From contig JAGYOH010000013.1 in assembly GCA_018399635.1 (NCBI GenBank), forward strand, positions 33,465 through 97,464: 64,000 nucleotides of DNA, given 5' to 3'. Below the pieces are notes generated by a model. That model saw only the letters and a program-made list of their open reading frames with translations, searched no databases and had not been told where the DNA came from. The translations under genes were made by a program, and so were the position numbers. The stretch comes from Clostridia bacterium. GTDB taxonomy: Bacteria; Bacillota; Clostridia; Peptostreptococcales; Acidaminobacteraceae. This document shows positions 43,129 through 54,181 of the stretch, one piece after another (within the stretch, counting starts at the first letter, position 1; each line of letters begins with the position of its first letter).

Positions 43129-45525
43129 TTGACAGACCAACTCATGGCCCTGAACAGCATCACCAATCACGAGGTTTCCTTAATTGATTATATCAAAGAA
43201 CTGGTCAAAGAATCAAAATCCGTGGATTTGATGGTTTCTTTCATTATGCTCTCGGGGGTTGAGGCCCTTTTACAGGAGTGGGTCTACCTCAGGGAACAGA
43301 AGATTCCCGTCAGAATTCTCACCAGTACCTATCTGGGCATCACGGAGCCCCATGCCCTCTACCGGCTCAAGGACCTGCTGGGCGAAATGCTGGATCTGAG
43401 GTTTTTTTCTGAACAGGGAATCTCTTTTCACCCCAAGGCTTATTTTTTCTACCGGGAAGAAAACGATTATCTGATCATCGGTTCTTCCAATCTCTCAAGA
43501 TCCGCTCTGATTCAGGGGTTGGAATGGAATTATCGCCTCACCCTGGATCAGGATCCGGAGGCCTTTGGTCACTATCTCAGGCAATTCAACCGGATTTTCC
43601 AAATGGAGGCCTATCCGGTGACCCATGAAGTCTTGAAAGAGTATTCCCGGCACTGGCACCGGCCAGGATTCAGTCTGGAGGCTCCGGGCCCCCAGGCACC
43701 GGTCAGCCGGCTCCATACTCCGAATCCCTCTCAGATTGAAGCCCTTTATGAATTGGAGGCCCTGAGGGAGGAGGGGGCGGACAAGGCCCTGGTGGTCGCC
43801 GCCACGGGACTGGGCAAGACCTATCTGGCCGCCTTTGATGGCAGGGGTTTTGACCGGATTCTCTTCGTGGCCCACCGGGAGGAGATCCTGAGTCAGGCCA
43901 GGGCCGCCTATGAATCCCTGGGTTACGAAAATACCGGTTATTACAAGGGCAGTATCAAAGAGGCTGATAAAAAGGTTGTTTTTGCCTCGGTCATGACCCT
44001 GGGTCTCAGGGAGAATCTCATGGAATTTTCCCCCGAGGCTTTTGATTATATCGTCATTGATGAATGCCATCACTCTGCGGCGAAAACCTATCAGGATGTG
44101 ATTCGTCACTTCAGGCCCGGATTCATGCTGGGGCTCACCGCCACCCCCTATCGTATGGACAATCAGGATATTTTCGCCCTCATGGATTACAACGTGGCCT
44201 ATGAGGCGGATCTTTTCTCCGCCATCAACAAGGGCTGGCTGGTGCCCTTTCACTACTACGGCATTTATGACCAGACCGTGGATTATGACAACGTCACCTA
44301 TTTGAACGGCCGGTACAGGGTAGAGGATCTGGAGAAGAAACTCAGCATCCACAGCCGGGCGGATTTGATTCTGAAGCACTATAAAAAGCAGGGGGGAGAA
44401 AAGACCCTGGGCTTTTGCACCTCCATCGCCCATTCGGATTATATGGCGGCGCATTTCAACGCCCAGGGCGTGCCGGCCCGGTCCGTGCATTCGGCTTCCA
44501 ACAATCGACAGAAGGCCCTGGACCAGCTGAGAAAGGGTCAAATCAAGGTGGTCTTCTCCGTGGATATCTTCAACGAGGGCCTGGATGTGAAGGATATCGA
44601 TACCGTCATGTTCCTGCGACCTACGGAATCGCCCACGGTGTTTCTGCAGCAGCTCGGCAGGGGACTGAGAATCTCTCCGGGCAAGGACCATCTCAAGGTG
44701 CTGGACTTCATCGGCAACTTCAAGAAGGTCACTTTGATTCCATACCTGCTTTCCGGGAAAAACAGGGGGGAACTGCTGGAGGGCAGGATCGATCTCAAGG
44801 CCATCAGGGAGGATGCTTTTTATCCCGACGGCTGCCGCATCGATTTCGATTTTGAGGTGGTGGATCTCTTTGAAAAATATCTCAAGGAAAAAGCAAGCCT
44901 GAGTGAATTGATCCGGGAGGAATTCAACAGGGTCCAGGAGGATCTCGGGAGGACTCCCGGCCGGGTGGAACTGTTGACCAATCTGGATGAAGGAATCTAC
45001 GCCCTCCTCAAAAGGCAGCGGAAGCTGAATCCCTTCAAGGATTACCTGAAATATCACAGCCCTGGCAGCCGGCTGATCGGAACCATCGCCCATGACTTCA
45101 TCAAGATGATAGAAAACACTTCCATGTCAAAACTTTACAAGCTGCCGGTCCTTCTGGCCTTTTACAATGACGGAAGCCCCAGGTTGACCATTGATGAAGA
45201 GGACATTTACCAGGCTTTCAGAGAATTCTACAGCAACGGGCAGAATGCCCTGGACATGAAACAGCATAAGAAGACCCGGAGATTCAGGTCCTGGGAGAAA
45301 GAGGATTTCCTGAAACTGGCCTTTGAGAATCCGATTCATTTTCTAAGCAAAACCCACGGTGATTTCTTCGAAATCAAGGGGAGAACCTTCAGTTTGACTG
45401 AAGGCCTCAGGAAGTATCTCGACTCAATGGCATTCTTGAGTGAATTCATCGATGCGATAGAATTCAGAAGAATCGAGTTCTTGAGAGAAAGACTGGAGAA
45501 AAAAGAAATGAGTGATAGAAAATAA
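43129..45525 (+). CDS. PLD-like nuclease domain fused to SF2 (DEAD/DEAH) helicase
   Basis: This 798-aa protein has an N-terminal HKD/PLD-like domain (HPKAYFFYREEND at 101, IIGSSNLS at 117) and an SF2 helicase core: Walker A AATGLGKT near 224, IDECHH near 310, GLTATPYRMD near 335, and FLQQLGRGLR near 515. The C-terminal ~250 residues are of unknown fold and lack the DUF3427 domain carried by both decayed relatives downstream. TTG at 43129 follows GGCAGGTG with 9-base spacing; ATG at 43144 is an alternative. It is probably a DNA-processing defence or repair enzyme. It is intact, unlike the next ~8 kb. Confidence 0.87.
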   Translation: MTDQLMALNSITNHEVSLIDYIKELVKESKSVDLMVSFIMLSGVEALLQEWVYLREQKIPVRILTSTYLGITEPHALYRLKDLLGEMLDLRFFSEQGISFHPKAYFFYREENDYLIIGSSNLSRSALIQGLEWNYRLTLDQDPEAFGHYLRQFNRIFQMEAYPVTHEVLKEYSRHWHRPGFSLEAPGPQAPVSRLHTPNPSQIEALYELEALREEGADKALVVAATGLGKTYLAAFDGRGFDRILFVAHREEILSQARAAYESLGYENTGYYKGSIKEADKKVVFASVMTLGLRENLMEFSPEAFDYIVIDECHHSAAKTYQDVIRHFRPGFMLGLTATPYRMDNQDIFALMDYNVAYEADLFSAINKGWLVPFHYYGIYDQTVDYDNVTYLNGRYRVEDLEKKLSIHSRADLILKHYKKQGGEKTLGFCTSIAHSDYMAAHFNAQGVPARSVHSASNNRQKALDQLRKGQIKVVFSVDIFNEGLDVKDIDTVMFLRPTESPTVFLQQLGRGLRISPGKDHLKVLDFIGNFKKVTLIPYLLSGKNRGELLEGRIDLKAIREDAFYPDGCRIDFDFEVVDLFEKYLKEKASLSELIREEFNRVQEDLGRTPGRVELLTNLDEGIYALLKRQRKLNPFKDYLKYHSPGSRLIGTIAHDFIKMIENTSMSKLYKLPVLLAFYNDGSPRLTIDEEDIYQAFREFYSNGQNALDMKQHKKTRRFRSWEKEDFLKLAFENPIHFLSKTHGDFFEIKGRTFSLTEGLRKYLDSMAFLSEFIDAIEFRRIEFLRERLEKKEMSDRK

Positions 45526-45543
45526 GGGTATTGGAGGAAGATC

Positions 45544-45881
45544 ATGAATGATCTGACGAAGCAGCAGGAGGAATTGCAAAGTGCTGAATCCTATTTTGAC
45601 GGGGGTCTTTTCCAATTGATCGGGTGGTCAATATTGGGACTTGTTGTTACATTAGTCACCCTTGGAATCGCCTATCCCTGGTCCTATACCATGATTTACG
45701 GCTGGCGGATCAATCACACGGTCATCAACGGCAGACGGCTCAAATTCAGCGGTTCGGCGGTCGGATTCTTGGTCAATGTGGATCAAATGGTTTAAAGGAT
45801 CATCGCACCTTGGGCATCTATTCCTTCTGGGTGGGGATTGCTCTGGAGAAATGGCGGGTCAAGCATACGGATTTTGAGTGA
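45544..45881 (+). pseudogene. DUF898/YjgN-like membrane protein, frameshifted
   Basis: The first frame (83 codons from ATG 45544) reads SYFDGGLFQLIGWSILGLVV, then AYPWSYTMIYGWRINHTVIN and GRRLKFSGSA; after a shift near 45760 the second frame continues to LGIYSFWVGIALEKWRVKHT, the typical DUF898 ending. The intact form would be ~112 aa with two helices. AGGAAGATC precedes the start, 18 bp after the helicase stop. Confidence 0.72.
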
Positions 45882-45992
45882 GTTTAGCAGAATGAGGTGT
45901 TCAAATAGGGACTCATAATCTAAGACAGAATGATGAATTTGAGTTGATGGTTTTTAGTAATCATTGGTTCAAAATCGAAGAGAGGCGAAGAA

Positions 45993-48868
45993 ATGACTGC
46001 TAGTATTGACAGCAAGGATAGTCTATCAACAGCAGTACATGCCAAGTTTTGTAGATGATCGAATTCTTTCAGATGAAACTTTGCAGTAAAATTTCTATCG
46101 AATGATCCAAGCAGAAATTGCAAAGTTCTAGAAGTGATTAAGAAAGAATTGTTGTCATGTTCAGATTTTATGTTTTCAGCTGCCTTTATTAGGATAGTGG
46201 CTTAATAACATTATTAAATTCTTTTAGAGTGCTTGAGGAGAATGGCATCAGAGGGCGCCTACTCACAAGTACCTATCAATATTTTAATAAGCCAGCAATT
46301 TTCAAAAACTTTTAAGACATTTGTGGTGTTGTAGATGTGCACATCTACCAGATAGTAATTTTCATGCAAAAGGATACATTTTCAGGAACGGGGATAAGGA
46401 TAAAATAAATTATATCGTGGGCAGTTCAAATCTAACCCAAGAGGCTATCACATCAAATCATGAATGGAATATCAAAATAAATTCTACATTACATGGAGCT
46501 TTGACCAAAGAGTTCAGGAGGAGTTTGAATATCTCTGGATGAATTCAAAACCCTTAGTGAAGAATGGATAAGCGACTATGAGAATATGAGAAGTCACATG
46601 TTTTACTCTAACTAGCGACCGTTTCCAGCAGGAGACAAGTATTGTTCCGAATAAAATGCAACGTGAAGCCCTAGAGGAGCTAAAAATTTCGCGAAAAGGG
46701 TTATAAAAAGGCATTGTTGATTTCAGCTACTGGCACTGGTAAAACAATCCTTTCCGCCCTTGATGTAAAAGTAGTAGCCCTGCAAAAGATTCTTATTTGT
46801 CATTCACCGTGAGAATGTGGAAGTACTTAAAGTGCTCATAAAAGCTTTAGAATGATTTTAGGGGATAAAATTTATGGGATTTTTAATGGGTCAGAACATT
46901 TCCGGATTATTCGTCTGATTATATATTTGCAACAATTCAGACACTCTCAAAAGAAAAATCTTGAAAATTCTCACCAGATCATTTTGACTATATCGTTATT
47001 GATGAGGTTCATCACGCTGGGGCGAAAACATACCTAAAGATTATGGATTATTTTAGCCGGCTTTTATATTAGGGATGACGGCAACTCCAGAAAGAATGAT
47101 GGCATCAACATTTTTCAACTATTTGAACATCGCATCGCTTATGAGATTAGGGCTTAATGAGGCAATGAAATATGATCTACTAACCCCATTTCATTATTTT
47201 GGGATTAATGACTTGATGATTAATGGGCAAGTAATCGATGATTTTACAAATTTCAATTTATTAGTCAGTGATTTACGAGTAAATCACATTATTGATAAAA
47301 TTGAGTACTATGGTCACAGTGGAAAAATCGATTAAGAGGTTTAGTGTTTTGTAGCCATGTAAATGAGGCGATTGAACTTTCAAAATCATTTAATCAGAGG
47401 ATATCGGTCAACATACTTAGATGGTACGAGTTCAGATGAGAGTCGACGAATTGCAATTGATCGTTTAGAACAAGAAGAGTATGAGAATGGATATGATCTA
47501 ATTTTTACTCGGGATGTTTTTAATGAAGGTGTCGATATTCCCAGAGTCAATCAAATAATTATGCTTCGCCCAACTCAATCAGCAATTATTTTTGTCCAGC
47601 AATTGGGTAGGGGTCTTAGAAAAGGCAAACGATAAGGATTATGTTGTTGTATTAGATTTTATAGGTAATTACAACAATAATTGGATGATTCCAGTTGCTT
47701 TATCAGGGGATCGAAGTTACAGCAAAGATCAACTCAGGCAATTTATTAAAGAAGGAAATAATCAGCTCTGGGTTCTTCCACCATTAATCTAGATCCAATT
47801 ACCCAAAAAGCAGATATACGATTCAATTAATCGCATTAATTTCTCACTGTCAAATTTATCAATAAGGAATACAATTACTAGTAAAAACATTGTAGGTTTG
47901 AATTTTGTCCTCATAGATTTCTACGAACATGGCGCCATGGAGCTATCCCTGATTTTTGAGAAATTTAAGTCTTATCATGCATATTTGAAAGTTCACGAAA
48001 GGCAATATTCAGCAAGTATGAAGCCTTACAGAAGAGCATTTGCTGCATTATTTCACCAGAGATTTTTCAAATGGCAAACGAATCCACGAAATTTTAATTA
48101 TCGAGTCTCTGTTAACCAGTGAAACAGTTACAATTGAGAATTTAAGAGAAAGACTCATGAATGAATATGGATTATCAAATCAGGATGATTCGATATCTTC
48201 AGCATTAAGATTATTAAATGGTTCATTTCAGACCAGCCAAGAAAACATAGCAGTAGGTTCGACAACATTTGTCAACAATGAAAACAGCACCATTAAGCGG
48301 TCTGTTGATTTAAGGTATGCTTTAGCTTCTAATGATTTTAGAAGTAGTCTAATCGACTTAATTGCATACAGTAAGCGAAAATACCTTAATGAATATTCAG
48401 AGCATATTGATTCAACAGGCTTTTATTTTGAATAAGAAGTACTCTGTGAAAAGATGTTTGCCGCATCCCTCAATTGGGAGGATACAACGAAGCGTCTACG
48501 ATTAATGGGTATCGAATCCGGCACAATACCTGCCCATTCTAGACCTATAACAAAAAGCGATCACAGTATAAAATACTCGATTATTTTGTTACCCGGCATC
48601 AATTTCATTGATGACAAGAAATAATCGAACCCTTGAATCGAAAGAATCACTAGCAATCAGGAATCAAATGGAACTATCCAAGATACAACTCTTCGTAAAA
48701 AAATCTGATGATGAAGGAAAGATCACTACTATTTTGGGAAAAATGGAATTTATAAGTATGGTAGAAGAAACAATAGTAACTCCTGGTGGTCCGGAAAAGC
48801 TGTACCGATCGGTAAAGTGGTTTCTGCTTATGACAACTCTTAGAGACGATATTTTGACTATCTGACAA
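45993..48868 (+). pseudogene. PLD-SF2 helicase of the DUF3427 type, decayed copy 1
   Basis: From ATG at 45993 (MTASIDSKDSLSTAVHAKF) the whole family can be followed across frames: VIKKELLSCSDFMFSAAFI, HAKGYIFRNGDKDKINYIVG (PLD), LISATGTGKTILSALD near 46715, YIVIDEVHHAGAKTYL near 46985, GMTATPERM near 47075, EGVDIPRVNQIIMLRPTQSA and QQLGRGLRKG near 47600, and a DUF3427-like region (NWEDTTKRLRLMGIESG, WMTRNNRTLESKE, MEFISMVEETIVTPGG) to 48868. About a dozen frameshifts and stops are present. It is AT-rich compared with the intact gene upstream. Confidence 0.85.
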
Positions 48869-48939
48869 TCAATGATTAAAATGATGATGGGTTCGGATAT
48901 TTGCATATTATGAGTTATTGCAGAGGAGTTACCAAATTT

Positions 48940-49309
48940 GTGAGATTATCCATGGGTGCCGAATCCAGGACAAGTTTCAGATTGGGAGAGAATCTTCTAT
49001 ACCGCTTTGTTTGATGCCGGCAGCACAACAATTCCGCAGTACCCAGTGGATAGGTATAAACTTGATTTGGCGGTTATTTTGCAAAATGGAAGAAAGCTTG
49101 ACATCGAAGTTGATGGTGAAATGTACCATAGGGATTGAATGGAGAATTGTGCCAGAGATCAATTGCGCAATCAGAGACTGTTTGAAATTGATGGGATGTT
49201 AAGCGATTTTGCATATCAAACTCGAGACCAACAATCATTGTGCATTAAGCAGATTCAGCAATGGATAGACGATAATAAGGTCAAAATTGGGGAGCAGGTA
49301 TCAGCATGA
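48940..49309 (+). pseudogene. VSR/DUF559-type endonuclease domain fragment
   Basis: Frames joined read SDWERIFYTALFDAGSTTIP, QYPVDRYKLDLAVILQNGRK, LDIEVDGEMYHRDW, then RDQLRNQRLFEI and QQWIDDNKVKIGEQVSA with stop TGA at 49307-49309. The pattern (Asp ... Glu-Val-Asp-Gly-His/Tyr) is that of the VSR-like nuclease tail found on some SF1 helicases. The remainder of such a helicase is missing, so this is a relic of another DNA-processing gene. Confidence 0.65.
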
Positions 49310-49629
49310 AGAAAAAAATTCTTGGCTTAAGAATCAAGAATAAGGTGGACCATTTTTCAACTGATCGAGTGGACCAAATTTGGGTTGACAAATACAACTG
49401 GATGGCAATAGACCTGCTATAGATCCGTTGAATTCATGCAGGGAGTCAAAAATATCACAAGTCAGTACATTTGCTAAGTATACTGCACAGCTGTCAATTC
49501 TTAGATGAGAGGAATGAGATTTTGAATAAGGATGCTTCAGATATCTTAGATATTTAAAACGAACTAGTAGTAGAAGAGCATCAAACTACAGCCTCTCCTA
49601 GGTTCTATGAATTCCTATAACCGAGTGAA
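49310..49629. other. AT-rich stretch with an IS21-like end
   Basis: Around 49341-49395 the sequence GGTGGACCATTTTTCAACTG followed by a second GTGGACCAAATT resembles the repeated terminal boxes of IS21-family elements; no transposase is present. The rest has only short stop-broken fragments. Confidence 0.35.
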
Positions 49630-52600
49630 ATGGAAAGAACCCTAAAGGGACTTTTGAAAAACATGAGGTGATTTTTAAGGAGATGGACACCATAGAGGTT
49701 GCATCTATCCTATCACTTTATGTAAAAAGCATTAGAATATGGTTTAAGACATTATAAAAAAAGAAGAAGAAATGAGAGGCAGCTGGAATTGCTAATTCAA
49801 TTATTCAGATCATTAAACAAATGACCGCTGACGATGATCTTGATGACTGGGAATTGATCGAGTCAAAATTCTTAGGGCTATTGTTCAAAAAACCAACCAA
49901 TGTGAAAAGAGATTAATAATTCAATACCAGAGACTTCGTCGAAAAGCAGCTTGTTTACAGGCAGCCAAAGAGAACCTATGGTGTATCATGAATTAAAAGA
50001 AATCGCGACGGCCGATCGCGTGAGTCTATTAGTGTCCTTATCAAACACAGTGGTCTTAGGTTAATCTATGAGGACTTAAAGGAACACACCAGAACAAAAC
50101 CCTTAAGAATAATTACAACCAGTTATATGGGTGCTACATGGACGCCAAGGCCATAAAAATCCTCTCCGATTTACTGAATACGGAAATCAAAATCTCTTAT
50201 GATACACAAAGAACTCCGGTTACATGCTAAAGCATACTATTTTGAAAGAGATACCGGTTTCAGTACAGCTTATATCGGATCATCGAATCTATCTAAGGCA
50301 GCGCTGAGTGAAGGGACAGAGTGGAATGTGAAGCTTACGGAGTATTCCTCACCAGAGCTCATTGAAAAGTTTAAGATTACCTTTGATACCTACTGGCACA
50401 TGGCTGAATTTGAAGCCATGACGGGAGAGTGAAATTGATCAAAGCGATTAGAAGAAGCAATACAAGCGAAAGCAACTATTCGATCCCGCCTATTTTGACC
50501 TGAAACCCTATGCTTTTCAAATATATTGTCTTTAGAGCAAACTGAAATTATAAAAGAGAGGTGCACAATTCTTACAAAAATCTCATTGTGGCTGCTACGG
50601 CACGGGGTAAAACCAGTGGTGGCTGCTTTTGACTTCAAAAAGTCTCTATCGGGAGAATCCTAGCATTAAGCTGCTATTTATTGCCCATCGAGAGGAAATA
50701 TTAAACAAAAGTTTTAAAGACCTTTAGAGGGGTTCTCAAGGATAATGGCTTTGGCGAAACTCAAGAGTGAGCCAACCAACCATTACCACACGCCTTGCAT
50801 CCACACAAACCCTCAATTCTAGTGCTCAATATTCAAAATTTTCAATCGAACCACTTTGATGTGGTTGTTCTTGATGAAACCCATCATATTCAGGCCAAAA
50901 GCTATCAAAGCTGGTTGAATATTTTGAGCCCAAAGTGCTTCTGGTCTTACTGGTGACTCCAGAGAGAATGGATGGAAAACCATTTACCAGATTTTTAATG
51001 ATCGAATTGCCTATGAGATCCGTCTCAATCAGGCCATAGAGCAAAATTTACTTTGTCCCTTTCATTACTTTGGAATTACCGATGACGATTTAAGTCAGGT
51101 GAAATTCCAATCAGGGCAATATGATACTGAAGAACTGGCCAAATTCTTATCATGACTATCACAGAGACCGGAGGAATTGTTGACGCGGTGGACCGCTATG
51201 TAAGTGACCTGAAAACCAAAGGTTTGGGATTTGCGTGAATCAGGATCATGCAAACATATGGCTTCAGTCTTTGAAAAGCTGGGATTCCCAGTGAATCGTT
51301 AGATGCTAATTCGAATAAAGCAACTAGAGATACCATTCATGGCCTGTCTTAAGTCGGGAAAATCAAATTTATTTGTAGGACCCCTACAACGGAAGGGATT
51401 GACTTGCCCTATGTCAATACCGTGCTTTTCTTAAGACCCACCAAGTCAGCCACAAATCTTTATTCAAATAACTTGGTCGAGGATTAAGACTTCATGAGGA
51501 CAAAGAAGTCCTCACAGTGCTTGATTTCATTGGTCAGGCCCATGCAAGATTACGACACCGTATGAAATTCCAAAAGATTGCTGGAAGAACCCATCGGTCA
51601 GTCAGTGAAGAAATAAAAACTGATTTCCCGTCTGCATCGAGAAATTGCTTTATTCATTAGAAAGATTGGCCAAGGACTATGTACTTAGAAATCTTAACCA
51701 AGGGAGCATCAATCTGAATAAACTTCGCAGATTATTGCTGCTTATGCCACTGTTGCCCACAGGCCGCTGACCTGAGGAATTTTTTAAGATACTTTGATCT
51801 GACAGCAAAGGAGCTTTATTACACCAGGTGTCTTTTCCAGCTTAAGAATGAAAGTATTCTCTGGGAAGAGAAAAGTCCGATTCTCAAGGGTGCTAATCTA
51901 CCACTAAGGTTCTATCAGATCAGTCAAATTGATGATATTGGACTATTGCAGTTTGGAATCAAGTATTTAGAATCTAGAGATTTTATACCACAGGGTGAAC
52001 TGTCAGTAATGGGATCAAAGAAGATTTATAATGCTCTATTACACCTTAAATGATAGTGTCCCCAATGGCCCATTCATGAATACTTCTATCAATTAAGCAT
52101 TAGCGCATTTGAAGTCTATCAAGAGATTTTAGAAGTATTGCATGCTCCCTTGATCAGACCAACCATTTACCGAAAATGATCAATTTAGTGGATATTCCGC
52201 TAGAAATCCATGCCAGTTACAATACCCATCAAGTGTTTAGTGCCATAGGAATTAATAACGAGAAAAAATCGCGAACCTTAGAGAGGGGGTTAAATACTCA
52301 AAAGAAGAAAATCTTGATCTGTTTTTCATCACCTGAAAAAGTCAGCCAAGCACCACAGAGACCACCATGTATGAGGACTATGCAATCGATGAGGAGCTAT
52401 TCCATTGGCAATCTCAAAGTCGAACTTCGATCAATAGTCCTACTCAAAAGCGATATGTGAATCAGAATCACAACGGTTCTAAGGTCATCATCTTGTTTGT
52501 TAGAGAGGGAAAGACGGATGAGAATAATAAATCACAGACTTACATTTGCTTAGGCTTATGGATTATGTGAGTCACAAAGGCAGTGCCCCTATTAAGCTAT

Positions 52601-52680
52601 TTATCGTTTGAGAGAGAAGATGCCAGTCCGAGTGCTCAGAATATCCAATGATTTTGTGGAGTTGGGTAGTAGTCATTGAT
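49630..52680 (+). pseudogene. PLD-SF2 helicase of the DUF3427 type, decayed copy 2
   Basis: ATG at 49630 (MERTLKGLLKNM) opens a decayed frame that continues as KALEYGLRHYK, SKSSLFTGSQREPMVYHELK, LLVSFIKHSGLRLIYEDL, RLHAKAYYFERDTGFSTAYI (PLD), VVLDETHHIQAKSYQ, DRIAYEIRLNQAIEQNLLCP, EGIDLPYVNTVLFLRPTKSA, and the DUF3427 end YEDYAIDEELFHWQSQSRTS, NHNGSKVIILFVREGKTDEN, then MPVRVLRISNDFVELG near 52670. Stops and indels occur every 100-200 bp. The N-terminal ~110 residues before the PLD domain are a long-form DUF3427 feature, so this copy differs in type from the intact gene. Confidence 0.85.
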
Positions 52681-52934
52681 GAAATAACCATGAGGTTGCA
52701 TTTGAAGCTGATGCAGCGAAGACTTCAGTTAATATTTTGGATAAACACTCTGAAGTTATAAAAGCTTATGGAGGGTGATATGAGCTATGGATTTGATGTA
52801 TGGAGAATAAAGATTGGATTTACTCTTGGCGAGGAAACGAAATTCAAAAGAGAATTAGAATCATAATAAAAATACCAAAGAAAAAACTGTTCAAAAGGGC
52901 ACTTATCTATCCGCTTGTTATAACTACCTAGGCA

Positions 52935-53236
52935 TTGACTGAGAAATATTCAACACGAATTTTGAAAAATAGATTCTTCGGTACCGTACGATATGCGATG
53001 GTTATCAAGATATGGAGGTTTGTTCATGCGGCTGTGATTGACTTTTTTGGGCGTCGCCTTGGGCATAAGATTCCGAAGAGCAATCAAGAGAAGATTATCA
53101 ATAATGCGGTTTGTGTTTCCTGTAAACTGACCACGATTGTTGACTATACGATACACGATGATAACGATGGTATTCTGTTAAAGGGAAAATGCAAAAATGT
53201 GGCAAAGAAGTTGTCAGAATGGTTGAAGATGAGTGA
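52935..53236 (+). pseudogene. Small zinc-ribbon protein, frameshifted
   Basis: It starts TEKYSTRILKNRFFGTVRYA with a possible TTG start and continues with a helical region, then a ribbon CVSCKLTTIVDYTIHDDND and, after a one-base shift in the A-run near 53190, KGKCKKCGKEVVRMVEDE with stop near 53236. The CxxC...CxxC pattern suggests zinc. The family is not recognised; without the shift it would be ~100 aa. Confidence 0.5.
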
Positions 53237-53249
53237 AATAACTGTTTCT

Positions 53250-53313
53250 GCTCTCCTGATTTGACCATGCCTTGCTCTGTGGCATTGTCCCGGAGCAGAC
53301 ATTTTTGCTCTCT
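53250..53313 (+). repeat. ~64-bp direct repeat, copy 1
   Basis: TTGACCATGCCTTGCTCTGT followed by GGCATTGTCCCGGAGCAGAC and TTTGCTCTCTT recurs at 53981-54044 with few differences. Internal TGCTC/GAGCA pairings could fold. The two copies bracket the dinJ-yafQ remnant. Confidence 0.8.
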
Positions 53314-53443
53314 TGTGTTGCCGCAATAATCATGTCATGGTTTCCGTCGGCCGGAACAATGGCTCTACTTGAAACGGAATGGCGGCTCTCTCAAACCGGA
53401 CTGGTGGTACAATCTTTGACCGGAATACTCAGTAACTATTCGT

Positions 53444-53620
53444 ATGGATGAAAAATTGAAAGAAGCATCTGAGAAATTGTTTGAAGCACTTGGATTAAAT
53501 ATGACAACAGCAATTACAGCTTTTGTAAAACAAGCAGTAAGGGAACAAAGAATTCCATTTGAAATTGCACTGAATACACCTAATGCAAATACTGTTCAAG
53601 CGATTTTTAGAAAGTGAGAG
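53444..53620 (+). pseudogene. dinJ: DinJ/RelB-type antitoxin, frameshifted
   Basis: It reads MDEKLKEASEKLFEALGLNM, then TTAITAFVKQAVREQRIPFE and IALNTPNANTVQAI, the classical RelB/DinJ ribbon-helix-helix region, then shifts frame and continues as ESERMLKDTSSKPFSSMSDL. The conserved preceding VTIR is present, but no start codon lies before it, so the original 5' end seems lost. It precedes a YafQ-type toxin remnant. Confidence 0.75.
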
Positions 53621-53687
53621 GATGCTGAAAGATACATCATCTAAACCCTTTTCAAGTATGTCTGATTTGATCAAGGATTTGAGGATG

Positions 53688-53958
53688 AATTATAAATCTT
53701 CAGAACATCGCAATTCAAGAAAGATTACAGCCGTCAAAAGTCGCAGATTAGATATGGATCTTTGTTGATGTTATTGAGATGCTGGCAGATGGAGAAGTGC
53801 TTCCAGAAAGTTTCAAGGATCATCAGTCTGGCTGGGAGCAAATGTTGGTTGAGAGTGCCATATCCAACCTAATTGGTTGCTTATCTATAAGAAAACTGAA
53901 AGAGATCTGGTTTTTGACATTGATTAGAACTGGATCACATAGTGATTTATTCTGATAT
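53688..53958 (+). pseudogene. yafQ: YafQ-type mRNA interferase toxin, frameshifted
   Basis: It starts near 53688 with MNYKI(S)-like sequence; correcting two or three frameshifts gives RTSQFKKDYSRQKS, DVIEMLADGEVLPESFKDHQ, and IQPNWLLIYKKTERDLVFDI, ending RTGSHSDLF with stop near 53958. The conserved His-Gln, Arg and terminal HSDLF of YafQ toxins are visible. It is inactive by frameshift. Confidence 0.75.
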
Positions 53959-53980
53959 TTGTAGTACAGGTAGTGTTATA

Positions 53981-54044
53981 GCTCTCTCTGATTGACCATG
54001 CCTTGCTCTGTGGCATTATCCCGGAGCAGACAATTTTGCTCTCT
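53981..54044 (+). repeat. ~64-bp direct repeat, copy 2
   Basis: This is the second copy of the repeat at 53250-53313, in the same orientation, 731 bp later. Confidence 0.8.
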
Positions 54045-54181
54045 CAATTTATCGGTGCCGTTTACAGACATTCGGACATTAGTTTTGCGAAATCGACTTA
54101 TTCGTCATTAGAAGTTCATAAATATTTGTGGCACAGAAACCCACGACCTTTAGGTGGTGGGAGGAGTGCCATACTCCTTTC

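Noticed and set aside
43495..45093. A 532-codon minus-strand frame opposite the PLD-helicase
   Set aside because: The plus frame has all helicase motifs; the minus frame has none.
53250..54044. Integron cassette with attC sites
   Set aside because: The repeats lack the GTTRRRY/RYYYAAC core sites and no integrase is visible.
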